A stretch of 64,000 nt of DNA from Novosphingobium sp. ZN18A2 (GCF_036784765.1 NZ_CP136651.1:1736001-1800000); one strand, 5' to 3'. Counted from the stretch's first letter, positions 7,805-16,307 are shown. Program-made: numbers and translations. Notes: generated from the sequence alone by a model not told the origin.

Positions 7805-8182
7805 ATGGCGGAAAAGCTGATCATCGTCATGGCCAATACCGACCCGCGCAACGGCGAGGAGCTGGGCGCGCCGATCTTCCAGGCCACCGTCGCCGCGGCG
7901 ATGGAATACGAAGTCGATGTGATCTGCACCGCCACGTCCGGTCGCCTGATGAAGAAGGGTGTTGCGGAAAGCCTGGTGGTAAAGCCCGGCTCTCCCAAGA
8001 CCGTGTACGACTTCATCAAGGACGCGCACGACGCGGGCGCCAAGTTCTATTGCTGTTCGCCCAACCTCGACCTGTTCGACATGACCGAGGATGACCTCAT
8101 CCCCGAATGCGAAGGCATCGTGGGCGGTGCCTACCTGATCGAAGAGGTCATGGAAGGCGATACCAAGGTCATGACCTACTGA
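7805..8182 (+). CDS. dsrE3C: DsrE3C-type sulfurtransferase
   Basis: 125 aa from ATG 7805 (GAGGAGA upstream). DsrE-fold protein with Cys41 and the adjacent pair Cys83-Cys84 in KFYCCSPNLDLF, the position of the conserved sulfur-accepting cysteines in DsrE3C. In sHdr organisms this cytoplasmic protein exchanges persulfide sulfur with TusA. It leads the shdr operon with 47 bp before shdrC1. Family call is strong; the sulfur-transfer role rests on known homologues and the locus. Confidence 0.9.
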   Translation: MAEKLIIVMANTDPRNGEELGAPIFQATVAAAMEYEVDVICTATSGRLMKKGVAESLVVKPGSPKTVYDFIKDAHDAGAKFYCCSPNLDLFDMTEDDLIPECEGIVGGAYLIEEVMEGDTKVMTY

Positions 8183-8229
8183 CGAGAGGCCGGGCAACAA
8201 GAACAGGCACTCCGGGGAGCTGAGACAGG

Positions 8230-8970
8230 ATGCACGCGGGCACACGAGTTCAGGAGTTCATTGGCGATCCGGTCGCCGACAATCCCATTGTATCGCGCGA
8301 TGCGCTTGAGGAGATCTTCGCCGATATCCAGGCGGATGAGCGTTACGATCACGAGCTGAACGGCTGCCTCAACTGCGGCATCTGCACGGCGACGTGCCCG
8401 GCGGCGCACTATTACGATTTCAGCCCGCGCGAGATCGTGCAGCTGCTGTGGACCGAAAATCTCGAAGGCATCTACGATGCGATGCAGGAAAAGATCTGGG
8501 CCTGCGCCCAGTGCTATACCTGCGCCGCGCGTTGCCCGTTCGAAAATTCGCCGGGCGGCCTGGTCATGCTGATGCGCGAAACGGCGATCAAGCACGGCAT
8601 GGAAAGCGCGAAGAACGTGCTTCGCCCGTTCAGCCGCGTGATGCTGAAGCTGATTTCCACGGGCAACCAGCTTTCGCCGGACATGATCAACCCGGACGGT
8701 TTCGCCGACTGGGGGCCGAACATCGCGAAGATCGATGCGCCACTGAAGGTGCTGCGCTCGGCCATCCCGATGCCCACGCTCAACACGATCAAGACCGCGT
8801 GGGAAACGAACCTCAAGACGTCGGTCGAACTCTATACGATCTGGGAAGAAACCGGCGTTCTCGACCAGCTCGAGACCATCGACGAGAACCTGTTCGACGT
8901 GATTTCCGACATCATGGACGAGAAACGCGAGGACTGGGAAGACTTCCTAGACGAGCAGGACGACGACTGA
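8230..8970 (+). CDS. shdrC1: sHdrC1, two-4Fe-4S subunit of the sulfur-oxidizing Hdr-like complex
   Basis: 246 aa. Two ferredoxin-type clusters are encoded by CX2CX2CX3CP motifs at Cys46, 49, 52, 56 (CLNCGICTATCP) and Cys92, 95, 98, 102 (CAQCYTCAARCP). This is the HdrC-like electron-transfer subunit. The C-terminal tail is very acidic (ending DEQDDD). It pairs with shdrB1, 79 bp downstream. The set C1-B1-A-hyp-C2-B2 is diagnostic of the sHdr complex oxidizing sulfane sulfur to sulfite in the cytoplasm, rather than the methanogen-type heterodisulfide reductase. Confidence 0.95.
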   Translation: MHAGTRVQEFIGDPVADNPIVSRDALEEIFADIQADERYDHELNGCLNCGICTATCPAAHYYDFSPREIVQLLWTENLEGIYDAMQEKIWACAQCYTCAARCPFENSPGGLVMLMRETAIKHGMESAKNVLRPFSRVMLKLISTGNQLSPDMINPDGFADWGPNIAKIDAPLKVLRSAIPMPTLNTIKTAWETNLKTSVELYTIWEETGVLDQLETIDENLFDVISDIMDEKREDWEDFLDEQDDD

Positions 8971-9049
8971 ATTTCGCGACCGGCCCTGCGAACCGGGCCG
9001 AACCCCAAAGTTGGACGGGGCCCCAGTTGACGGGGGAAGGAGAAACAAG

Positions 9050-10408
9050 ATGACCAACGGAACCGGCGGAGAACGTTTTACCGGCCACGGCGCCGAATGG
9101 CGCGACAGCAACCTGAACGCAGCCGATGCGCAGGTTGCGACCGCGTGGGTCGAACAGCGCATCAACAAGCGCGCCATGCTGACCACCAAGCAGCGCGTCG
9201 ATGACGTGCGAGACCAGATGTGGCAGCTTGAAAAGGAAGGCGAAATCGTCGTCCATCGCGTGAATGACGGCAACCAGCCGGTCATGGCGAAGACGCTTTA
9301 CGGGTGGGACAAGAAGATCCCGACCAACCGGTTGTGGCACCACAAGAGCTGCGGCCAGTGCGGCAACATCCCCGGCTATCCCACGTCGCTGCTGTGGATG
9401 ATGAACCAGTTCGATCTGGAGTATCTGGACGAGACGGACCAGACCAGCTGCACCGCGTGGAATTATCACGGATCGGGCATCGGCAACCTTGAAAGCCTTG
9501 CCGCGGTATTCCTGCGCAATTTCCACCAGGCCTATGTGGCCGCGAAGGCGGAAGGCAAGCCGGAAGGCTATTACTATCCGCTGGTCCACTGCGGCACCTC
9601 GTTCGGCAACTACAAGGAAGTGCGCGGCTACCTGCTCAGCTCTGCCACGTTGCGCGAGAAGGTGAAGAAGATCCTCGGCAAGCTGGGCCGCCTTGTCGAC
9701 GGCAAGCTGCTGATCCCCGAAGAGATCGTCCACTATTCGGAATGGGTGCACGTGATGCGCAAGCGCATTGCAGAGCGCCAGGTGATCGACGCGTCGAACA
9801 TCCGGGCGACCATCCACCCCGCCTGCCACGTGTACAAGATGGTGCCGCAGGACGTGATCTATGACGAGGAAGTGCTGGAAGGGGATCGCGTGGCGGTTTC
9901 CACCGGCGTCGTTGAGGCGCTGGGCGCGCAGGCGATCGACTATTCGACGTGGTACGATTGCTGCGGCTTCGGCTTCCGCCACATCATTTCCGAACGTGAG
10001 TTCACCCGCAGCTTCGCCATCGACCGCAAGATCAAGGTCGCCATCGAGGAAGCGAAGAGCGACGTGATGATCGGCCACGATACCGGCTGCATCACCACGC
10101 TCGACAAGAACCAGTGGATCGGGAAGGCCGAAGGCAAGGATTACGAGCTTCCGGTGCTGGCCGACATCCAGTTCGCGGCGCTGCTGTGCGGTGCGCATCC
10201 CTACAAGATCGTCCAGTCGCACTGGCACGCCTCGGCGACCGAAAAGCTGTTCGAAAAGCTGGGCATCGACTGGGAAGCGAAGAAGGCCGAGTTCGAAAAG
10301 TATCTCGAGCAGATCCAGGCGGGCGGCGAGCGCGAGACGCTCTACGATCCGCGTCGCATGATTACAGGTGGCCCGGGCTACAAGCCGGTGCACCAGATCG
10401 AGGGGTGA
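9050..10408 (+). CDS. shdrB1: sHdrB1, CCG-domain catalytic-type subunit
   Basis: 452 aa from ATG 9050 (GGAAGGAG before it); an in-frame TTG at 9011 lacks a site. HdrB-like subunit with cysteine-rich regions: SCGQCGNIPGYP and VHCGTSFGNY in the N-terminal half, then HPACHVYKM, the CCG element in YDCCGFGFRH, and GHDTGCIT. CCG domains bind non-cubane 4Fe-4S clusters that handle sulfur-sulfur bonds in HdrB. It is longer than sHdrB2 because of extra N- and C-terminal sequence. Located between shdrC1 and shdrA in one operon. Confidence 0.94.
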   Translation: MTNGTGGERFTGHGAEWRDSNLNAADAQVATAWVEQRINKRAMLTTKQRVDDVRDQMWQLEKEGEIVVHRVNDGNQPVMAKTLYGWDKKIPTNRLWHHKSCGQCGNIPGYPTSLLWMMNQFDLEYLDETDQTSCTAWNYHGSGIGNLESLAAVFLRNFHQAYVAAKAEGKPEGYYYPLVHCGTSFGNYKEVRGYLLSSATLREKVKKILGKLGRLVDGKLLIPEEIVHYSEWVHVMRKRIAERQVIDASNIRATIHPACHVYKMVPQDVIYDEEVLEGDRVAVSTGVVEALGAQAIDYSTWYDCCGFGFRHIISEREFTRSFAIDRKIKVAIEEAKSDVMIGHDTGCITTLDKNQWIGKAEGKDYELPVLADIQFAALLCGAHPYKIVQSHWHASATEKLFEKLGIDWEAKKAEFEKYLEQIQAGGERETLYDPRRMITGGPGYKPVHQIEG

Positions 10409-10412
10409 GGGA

Positions 10413-11456
10413 ATGAGTGAACCTATTCTGGTTGTCGGCGGCGGCCCTGCCGGCCTGAGTGCGGCGCACTCGCTGGCTTCGGCGGGTCAGAAGGTCATCC
10501 TTGTCGAAAAGACCGATATCCTTGGCGGCGCGCCGATCCATTCGGGCTATGCCAAGCTGGTGCCGTCGGGCGAATGGGCCAAGGATGCGATCGGTTCGAT
10601 GGTCGATCGCGTGACGGGCAACGCCGATATCGAGGTGGTGACCGGCGACGTGGTGCAAACCTTCGACGGCAAGCCGGGCGATTTCTCGGTAACGCTGAAA
10701 GGCGGCCGCACGTTCAAGACGCCCGCCGCGGTGCTGTGCACCGGCTTCACCCACTTCGACAGCGTGAACAAGCCGGAATGGGGCTTTGGCCGTTTCCCGG
10801 ACGTGGTGACGACCACCCAGGTGGAACAGATGATCTCTAGCGGGGCCGGCGTGCGCCGCCCGTCGAACGGCGAGGCGCCCAAGCGCGTCGCGATCCTGCT
10901 CTGCGTCGGTTCGCGCGACCGCCAGATCGGCCGCGACTGGTGTTCGAAGATCTGCTGCTCCGTCTCCGCCAATATGGCGATGGAGATCCGCGAGGAACTG
11001 CCGGACTGCCATGTCTACATCTACTACATGGACATCCGCACCTTCGGTCTGCTCGAAACCAAGTACTATTGGCGCAGCCAGGAAGAGTTCAAGGTCAAGT
11101 ACATCAAGGCGCGCATCGCCGAAGTGACGAGCGACGGCGACAAGGTGATCGTGAAGGGCGAGGACACGCTGGTGAAGCGCCCGATCACCATTCCGTTCGA
11201 CATGGTCGTCCACGCCATCGGCATGGACCCGAATACGGACAACATGACGCTGTCGAGCGTGTTCGGCATCGATCTTGAAAGCCACGGCTTTATCGACCGG
11301 CAGAACACCTATGGCGTGTTCGGCGGCACCACGCGCGAAGGCGTGCTTGTCGCCGGATCGGCCACCGGGCCGGAGACGATAGACGATTCCATCAGCCAGG
11401 GTGCGGGCGCTGCCATGTCGGCGCTCGGCTTCGTCCGGTCGCTGACCGCCGCCTGA
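10413..11456 (+). CDS. shdrA: sHdrA, flavoprotein subunit of the Hdr-like complex
   Basis: 347 aa from ATG 10413, 4 bp after shdrB1. FAD-binding Rossmann motif VVGGGPAGLSAAHSLASAG at the N-terminus with the following acidic VEKTD end of strand 2; LGGAPIHSGY follows. Cysteine-bearing segments CVGSRD and CSKICC (around residues 165-190) can bind an iron-sulfur cluster. sHdrA is much shorter than methanogen HdrA because it lacks the extra ferredoxin and thioredoxin-reductase insertions, as is typical of sHdr. It is the redox hub between the C1B1 and C2B2 modules. Confidence 0.95.
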   Translation: MSEPILVVGGGPAGLSAAHSLASAGQKVILVEKTDILGGAPIHSGYAKLVPSGEWAKDAIGSMVDRVTGNADIEVVTGDVVQTFDGKPGDFSVTLKGGRTFKTPAAVLCTGFTHFDSVNKPEWGFGRFPDVVTTTQVEQMISSGAGVRRPSNGEAPKRVAILLCVGSRDRQIGRDWCSKICCSVSANMAMEIREELPDCHVYIYYMDIRTFGLLETKYYWRSQEEFKVKYIKARIAEVTSDGDKVIVKGEDTLVKRPITIPFDMVVHAIGMDPNTDNMTLSSVFGIDLESHGFIDRQNTYGVFGGTTREGVLVAGSATGPETIDDSISQGAGAAMSALGFVRSLTAA

Positions 11457-11460
11457 TCCG

Positions 11461-12297
11461 ATGGGACTGTTCTCCGCCCAGAAACGCGAACCGGAAATGC
11501 CAAGGCCGGTGCTGGAATTGTCCGGCCCGGCCCTGACGGCCGCGATAGAGCGTCTTGCGGCGGGATGCGAACAGACCGGCGGCGTGGAAGGCTATGTCAA
11601 GGCCTTGCGCCTGAAGGGCGAGGCTTTCCGCAAGATGTTGGACGAGGCCGGACCGGACGGTCCGGATGCGGAGCAGTTCGCCGTGCTTGCCGGGCTGATG
11701 CCCACGGTGCGCCGCAGGATAGGTTCCTATCTTGAAGGCGAGAAGTTCGAGGAATTGCGCGCGGCCGTCATGCGCCTTGTCAAAGGGCAGCACGATCCGG
11801 CCACGGTCGACCGCCGCATCGCCGAATTCTGCGTGACGTTCCCCACAGACCGCGCGCACCGCTGGGTACGCGATCTTGCGGGCGAAGTGCTCCACGCGCT
11901 CGATCCCGAACGCTATCCGCTGATGTGCCGCTGGGTGTGGGATGTGAAGGCCAACACCGGCGTATTGCGCGAGATCTGGCACGGCGACGTTGACCGCGCG
12001 ACGATCGAAGTTGGCGACGGCTATGCGATGCACGTCATGCTGCGTGAGGAGCTTTCGCAGTTCCTCGCCGACAACGGCGTGTTCCGCGACACGCTTTATT
12101 ACGTCGATCTGGTCCTTGCCCAGGTCTACGCCGAATACATCGCGGCGCAGGGCGGAAGTTACCTGCGCGCCGATTTTTCCGCCGCCGAGGACAGCAACGC
12201 CTATCTCAGGCGGCTGTTGGGCCTTGACGGCGTTCGCATAAAACATCCGGATCCGGCGTTGGCCGAGGCCGCCCGCGCGGCATTGCCGGGACTATAG
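11461..12297 (+). CDS. sHdr-cluster conserved protein of unknown function (shdr 'hyp')
   Basis: 278 aa, 4 bp after shdrA and 18 bp before shdrC2. It is mostly alpha-helical in character, with charged segments, a Trp-rich middle (MCRWVWDVKANTG), no signal peptide and no transmembrane helix. The single Cys residues are not arranged as a cluster motif. A gene of about this size always sits between shdrA and shdrC2 in characterized clusters, so it is probably an obligate partner or assembly factor of the complex. Its biochemical role is not known and I recognise no catalytic motif. Confidence 0.85.
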   Translation: MGLFSAQKREPEMPRPVLELSGPALTAAIERLAAGCEQTGGVEGYVKALRLKGEAFRKMLDEAGPDGPDAEQFAVLAGLMPTVRRRIGSYLEGEKFEELRAAVMRLVKGQHDPATVDRRIAEFCVTFPTDRAHRWVRDLAGEVLHALDPERYPLMCRWVWDVKANTGVLREIWHGDVDRATIEVGDGYAMHVMLREELSQFLADNGVFRDTLYYVDLVLAQVYAEYIAAQGGSYLRADFSAAEDSNAYLRRLLGLDGVRIKHPDPALAEAARAALPGL

Positions 12298-12315
12298 GGG
12301 AGAGCACGTCAGGCC

Positions 12316-13077
12316 ATGCCCATTCATGAAAAGAACCTGATCCGGCCGGAGAACCTTTCGACGCACGAGAACCTCGTGATCGACGGGGTCGACGTGTCGG
12401 GCGACTGGAGCACGTTCATCAAGACGCGCGTCGTTCCGGATTACAACGAGGAAATGCAGGAAGAGATCGCCGCGCTTCCCGGCGGCGAGAACATCCACCG
12501 TTGCTGGCAGTGCGGATCGTGCACCAATTCGTGCACGGTCAACGGCCTGAACCCGGATTTCAACCCGCGCCACTGGATCTACCTGATCCGCATGGGGTAC
12601 GAGAGCGAGCTGGTCCGCGACAAGGACATCATCTGGCAGTGCGTTTCCTGCAACAAATGCACTTATGCCTGCCCGCGCGACGTTGTGCCCGAAGGCGTGA
12701 TGAAGGCCACCGCGCACTGGCTCGAACTTAAGGGCTATACCGAACGGTCACCGTCGAGCGAGTTCGACGAGGAGTTCTCCAGCCAGGTCTTCAAGACCGG
12801 CAAGATCGAGGACGGCCGCGTGATGATGGGCTTCTTCAAGCGCACCGGCCAGCCGCTGATGCAGGACTGGCTGGTGGACATGGTGAAGAAGATGCTTCGC
12901 GGCCTGCCGGTAAGCTGGCTGATGAAGATGGGCATGGCCACGGTCATCCACCCGCGCACCAAGAACTGGGGCCCGGCCCGCGACGCTATCGAGGAATACG
13001 CGCGCGAGCAGGAAGAGAAGCACGCCGCGGCGGTGAAGGGCGCTCACCGCGACGCCATGTTCCACGCCGCCGACTAG
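12316..13077 (+). CDS. shdrC2: sHdrC2, second HdrC-like 4Fe-4S subunit
   Basis: 253 aa. Two 4Fe-4S motifs: Cys63, 66, 69, 73 (CWQCGSCTNSC) and Cys109, 112, 115, 119 (CVSCNKCTYACP). Compared with sHdrC1 the first motif lacks the terminal Pro, and the C-terminal half carries long amphipathic helices (VDMVKKMLRGLPVSWLMKMG). It works with sHdrB2 as an electron-transfer pair of the sHdr complex. ATG 12316 follows GGGGAGAG. Confidence 0.94.
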   Translation: MPIHEKNLIRPENLSTHENLVIDGVDVSGDWSTFIKTRVVPDYNEEMQEEIAALPGGENIHRCWQCGSCTNSCTVNGLNPDFNPRHWIYLIRMGYESELVRDKDIIWQCVSCNKCTYACPRDVVPEGVMKATAHWLELKGYTERSPSSEFDEEFSSQVFKTGKIEDGRVMMGFFKRTGQPLMQDWLVDMVKKMLRGLPVSWLMKMGMATVIHPRTKNWGPARDAIEEYAREQEEKHAAAVKGAHRDAMFHAAD

Positions 13078-13099
13078 ACCCGCCGAGTAGGACCGAGAG

Positions 13100-14035
13100 A
13101 TGAGCACCAAGAAAGACGCATACAAGAAGGTCGCCTACTACCCCGGCTGCGCGCTGGAAGGGACGGGCCACGCCTACAACAAGTCGACCAAGGCGCTGGG
13201 CAAGGCGCTGGGCCTCGAGCTTGAGGAAGTCGACAACTGGAACTGCTGCGGGGCGATGGAGGTCAAGAACATCGACCCCAAGATCCAGACCTATCTTTCC
13301 AGCCGCGTGATGAGCATCGCGGCCAACGAGATGAAGCACGACACCGTGATGGCGCCATGCAACGGCTGTTATCACAACCTGAAAAAGGCGGAATACGACC
13401 TGGCGAATGACGAAAAGTCGCGTGAGGTGGTAGAGCGCCTGTCGTCGAAGGCGGGGCACGAAACCTATCAGGCGGGGCAGATCGAAACGATCCACGCGCT
13501 TGACTGGATCAAGGATGCCATCGGCGAGGAAGAGCTTAACAAGCGAATCAAGAACTCGCTGAAGGGCCTGAAGGTCGCGAACTACTATGGCTGCATGTAC
13601 ACCCGTCCGCGCCACATTTTCCCCGAGAAGGACCAGGGCGAAGGGTCGGAATCGACAAGCAAGCCGCACTTCATGGATGACCTGCTGGAAGCGGCCGGTG
13701 CCGATAACGTGGACTTCGCGCTGAAAACCGCGTGCTGCGGCGGCGCGCACACGCTTTCGGACGCCGATACCTCTACCAAGCTGGTGACCAATATCATCCA
13801 GGCGGCAGAGGAAGCGGGCGCGGAAGTGATCGCGACCGAATGCCCCACCTGCCATTCCGGGCTTGAGATGCACCAGATCCGGGCCGAGAAGAAATTTGGC
13901 ATCAAGAGCAACGTGAAGATCATCTATTTCACGCAGCTTCTGGGCATCGCGCTGGGGCTTTCGCCCAACAAGGTAGGGCTGAACCAGAACGTGTCCGACG
14001 GCAAGGCGGCGCTGCGCGCCCGGCAGATCGCCTGA
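13100..14035 (+). CDS. shdrB2: sHdrB2, CCG-domain subunit
   Basis: 311 aa, ATG 13100 after GAGAG. Canonical HdrB: first CCG domain YYPGCALEGTGHAYN ... NWNCCGAMEV ... CNGCYHNL, second CMYTRPRH ... ACCGGAHT ... CPTCHSGLE. Each set gives the spaced C, CC and CXXC ligands for a non-cubane cluster. It completes the second CB module and is 22 bp from shdrC2. In the complex these clusters are expected to act on the sulfur bound to the lipoyl arm of LbpA; this catalytic picture is from the pathway literature. Confidence 0.94.
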   Translation: MSTKKDAYKKVAYYPGCALEGTGHAYNKSTKALGKALGLELEEVDNWNCCGAMEVKNIDPKIQTYLSSRVMSIAANEMKHDTVMAPCNGCYHNLKKAEYDLANDEKSREVVERLSSKAGHETYQAGQIETIHALDWIKDAIGEEELNKRIKNSLKGLKVANYYGCMYTRPRHIFPEKDQGEGSESTSKPHFMDDLLEAAGADNVDFALKTACCGGAHTLSDADTSTKLVTNIIQAAEEAGAEVIATECPTCHSGLEMHQIRAEKKFGIKSNVKIIYFTQLLGIALGLSPNKVGLNQNVSDGKAALRARQIA

Positions 14036-14040
14036 TCGTC

Positions 14041-14496
14041 ATGCGCTCGCTTGGGGAAATCGAACGCTGGATGGAAGACTGGTCGCTTGCCGAAGCGGCC
14101 ACGCTTGGCTCTGCCGCGCCGCGGCAATTGCTGGCCGCCGGCGAAGAAGTGATGGAACACTGGCTGACGGCCAACGGCAAGGAACCGACGTTCGATACGA
14201 AGGAAGGATTCCGCATCCTTGCCATGCACCGCCAGGCGGCGCAGGGCGATCCCAGCTTCAATGCCTGCCGCGAAACCTGCCGGGAATTGTGCTATCGTTT
14301 CAACCTTGCTGAAACAGAGCTTGATCCCGAAGGCTGGCGGAGCAATCTTTCGACTATGCGGCGGGTGGCCCAGCACCTGCTCTATTTCATCGCCGGCAAG
14401 ATGCAGAATGCGGCGATAGGTGAGTTCTGCTGTTCCTCGCGGCCGGTGCGCAGCGCGGATACGGCCCAGTTGCTGGAAGGTGAGGAAACGAAATGA
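14041..14496 (+). CDS. small Cys-containing sHdr-cluster protein, function unknown
   Basis: 151 aa; starts 5 bp after shdrB2 and overlaps lbpA by 4 bp (ATGA), so it is translated with the sulfur genes. No signal peptide or membrane helix. Two Cys groups are notable: C-x3-C-x3-C in NACRETCRELCYRF (about residues 80-90), with one-turn helix spacing, and CC in GEFCCSSRPVR near residues 130-135. Such spacing could bind a metal or carry a persulfide. I do not recognise the family. Obligate coupling to lbpA suggests a role in LbpA loading or sulfur delivery, which is inference. Confidence 0.8.
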   Translation: MRSLGEIERWMEDWSLAEAATLGSAAPRQLLAAGEEVMEHWLTANGKEPTFDTKEGFRILAMHRQAAQGDPSFNACRETCRELCYRFNLAETELDPEGWRSNLSTMRRVAQHLLYFIAGKMQNAAIGEFCCSSRPVRSADTAQLLEGEETK

Positions 14497-14939
14497 CCCA
14501 AGTGCGCGGATGCAACCTGCCCGACGATCTGCTTTACGACGTCGACAACCACACCTGGTTCCAGGAAACCGGCGATGGCAAGGTCAAGCTTGGCATGACC
14601 ACGGTCGCAACGGCCCTGGCCGGCGAAATCGTGGCCTTTACGCCCAAGAAGGTCGGCCGGTCGGTCTCGGCCGGAAAGTCGGTTGCCACGATCGAATCCG
14701 GCAAGTGGGTCGGTCCGGCGAAGTCGGCGGCGGCGGGCACCATCGTCGAGGTCAACGAAGCGATGGTTTCCAAGCCCAATACGGCGAACGACGATCCATA
14801 TGGCGCGGGCTGGCTGGTCATTCTCGATCCCGAGGACTGGGCGAGCGTCAAGCCCACGCTGACGCCGGGTAGCGAAGTCGCTGCGCCCTATGAGGCCAAG
14901 ATGGATGCTGACGGTTTCGCGGGCTGCGAAGCCGCCTGA
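14493..14939 (+). CDS. lbpA: LbpA, lipoate-binding protein of the sHdr system (GcvH-like)
   Basis: 148 aa, GcvH-like beta-barrel with the lipoyl lysine Lys71 in VATIESGKWVGPAKS, flanked by the sequence expected for the exposed hairpin. LbpA is the dedicated lipoylated carrier of the sHdr pathway, proposed to hold the sulfur substrate on its dithiolane arm while sHdr oxidizes it. Co-encoded with its own ligase and lipoate synthases at 2454-6987. No other glycine-cleavage genes are in the window, which argues against a glycine-cleavage role. It is the last gene of the operon; a strong terminator follows. Confidence 0.94.
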   Translation: MTQVRGCNLPDDLLYDVDNHTWFQETGDGKVKLGMTTVATALAGEIVAFTPKKVGRSVSAGKSVATIESGKWVGPAKSAAAGTIVEVNEAMVSKPNTANDDPYGAGWLVILDPEDWASVKPTLTPGSEVAAPYEAKMDADGFAGCEAA

Positions 14940-14960
14940 CCGGGCGAATATCGAAACACA

Positions 14961-14998
14961 GGGAAGGGGGCGTGCAGGAAACTGCCGCCCCTTTTCCC
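14961..14998 (+). terminator. intrinsic terminator after lbpA
   Basis: A hairpin with stem GGGGCG-(T)-GCAG pairing with CTGC-CGCCCC around a GAAA tetraloop, followed by TTTT. The stem is ten base pairs with a single bulge. It ends the sulfur operon before the convergently oriented gene at 15349. Confidence 0.75.
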
Positions 14999-15019
14999 GT
15001 GTCTGCCTGTGGTCAAGGC

Positions 15020-15349
15020 CTACAGGCAGTGAATCAGGATGCGCATCCGCTCTGCATTGAACGCGTGCCAGGCGTCGAGCAGGCGCTCGTCGTCGATGTC
15101 GCCGTCCTTTTCGGCCCATAGCGCATCCAGCAACGGGGCAAGCGGTTCGGCCAGTTCCTTGCTTCGGAGGTCGCCCGGCGTCCAGCCCACGAACGGCGCC
15201 TGTTTGGCAAAGGCATCGTAACTGTCCGCTTCGCGTGCCAGTTCGCGTAACTTCGCAAGGCGCAGGGCATCCTCGCGGGCGAGGGCGGCGCGGAAATAGC
15301 TTTCGGTCTGTTCCGCTTCGGCGGCGATGTGCTGGTCAAGCGTAGTCAT
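15020..15349 (-). CDS. small acidic helical protein co-transcribed with cbbR, unknown
   Basis: 109 aa. Its ATG overlaps the cbbR stop in ATGA, so it is translationally coupled to the regulator. The sequence is helical, rich in Ala, Glu, Asp and Leu (for example ALAREDALRLAKLRELARE), with no Cys motif except a terminal HCL, no signal peptide and no membrane span. I recognise no domain. It could modulate CbbR or be an unrelated small cytoplasmic protein; the tight coupling and clean reading frame are the evidence that it is real. Confidence 0.68.
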   Translation of the reverse strand: MTTLDQHIAAEAEQTESYFRAALAREDALRLAKLRELAREADSYDAFAKQAPFVGWTPGDLRSKELAEPLAPLLDALWAEKDGDIDDERLLDAWHAFNAERMRILIHCL

Positions 15350-16305
15350 CGGGTTCCTGCCAGTGTTTCAAGGTCTTCGGCGCTGCCGTCGAACGGAACG
15401 TGCGGCAGCATCGCCGGTCCCGTTTCGACAAGAAAATCCTTCATGGCCCGTGTGGCCGGGGCAAGTGGCCGCCCCGCCGGGGCGATGCAGAACCACTGGC
15501 GGACAATGGGCATTCCGGCCACGTCCAGAACCGAAAGCCGGCCGGACTCCACTTCCAGCGCAATCGTGTGCGCGGAAATCATCGCGATGCCCAGTCCGGC
15601 CATCACAGCCTGCTTGATCGATTCGTTCGATCCCATCTCGAGCCCCGGATTTTCGGTCTTTTCCGGGATGTCCGAAAAGAACAGTTCAAGCGAACTGCGC
15701 GTGCCCGATCCGCGTTCGCGCAGCAGGAAGGTTTCCTGCGCCAGGCGCTCCTTGCGGATGCGGTGTTGCCCGACAAGCGGATGGTCCGGCGGGGCGATGA
15801 CCACGAAGGGATGATCGCCGATTACCGATGCCTCGAACGGCTGACCGCGCGGCGGACGTCCCATGATCACAAGGTCGAGCTCACGCTGGCGAATCCTGTC
15901 GATCGTTTCCGACCGGTTGCCCACAAGCAGCGTCACCTCGATTCCCGGATGGGCGGCCTGGAAACCGGCGATCATGCTGGGCACGAAATACTTGGCGGTC
16001 GAAACCGCGCCCAGCCGCACCCTGCCGAGCCTTCCCGCGACGAGTGCGCCGATCTCGTCATCCAGCGCGCGCATCCGTTCGTGAACGTCGTGCGCGGCGG
16101 CAATCGCGACAAGGCCGATTTCCGTCGGCACCAGTCCTCCGCGTGTCCGCTCGAACAGTTCTGCGCCGATTTCCGCCTCCGCCTGCTTTACCTGCAGGGT
16201 GACGGCAGGTGGCGTAAGCCCCAGCTTTTCCGCCGCTTCGTTGATGCGGCCCACTTGCGCGACAACGCGCAGGGCCTGCATCTGTCGAAGGGTGAGGTTC
16301 AGCAT
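15346..16305 (-). CDS. cbbR: CbbR, LysR-type activator of the Calvin-cycle operon
   Basis: 319 aa. N-terminal winged helix (RQMQALRVVAQVGRINEAAE, then LTPPAVTLQVKQAEAEIG) and a C-terminal LysR substrate domain with AVSTAKYFVPSMIAGF and LVIMGRPPRG, both characteristic of CbbR. It is divergently transcribed from fbp with 103 bp between starts. CbbR senses metabolites and activates cbb genes. The ATG at 16305 lies about where a transcript from the candidate promoter would begin, so the message may be leaderless. Confidence 0.93.
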   Translation of the reverse strand: MLNLTLRQMQALRVVAQVGRINEAAEKLGLTPPAVTLQVKQAEAEIGAELFERTRGGLVPTEIGLVAIAAAHDVHERMRALDDEIGALVAGRLGRVRLGAVSTAKYFVPSMIAGFQAAHPGIEVTLLVGNRSETIDRIRQRELDLVIMGRPPRGQPFEASVIGDHPFVVIAPPDHPLVGQHRIRKERLAQETFLLRERGSGTRSSLELFFSDIPEKTENPGLEMGSNESIKQAVMAGLGIAMISAHTIALEVESGRLSVLDVAGMPIVRQWFCIAPAGRPLAPATRAMKDFLVETGPAMLPHVPFDGSAEDLETLAGTR

Positions 16306-16307
16306 CC

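Noticed and set aside
8912..10393. Antisense open frame of about 490 codons opposite shdrB1
   Set aside because: Shadow of a confidently assigned gene; composition is typical of reversed GC-rich coding sequence.
8230..14035. Reading the complex as methanogen-type heterodisulfide reductase
   Set aside because: HdrA is short, C and B are duplicated and the hyp/LbpA/DsrE3 genes are those of sulfur oxidizers.
14493..14939. LbpA as glycine-cleavage H protein
   Set aside because: No gcvT or gcvP nearby, and a dedicated lipoate ligase and shdr genes surround it.
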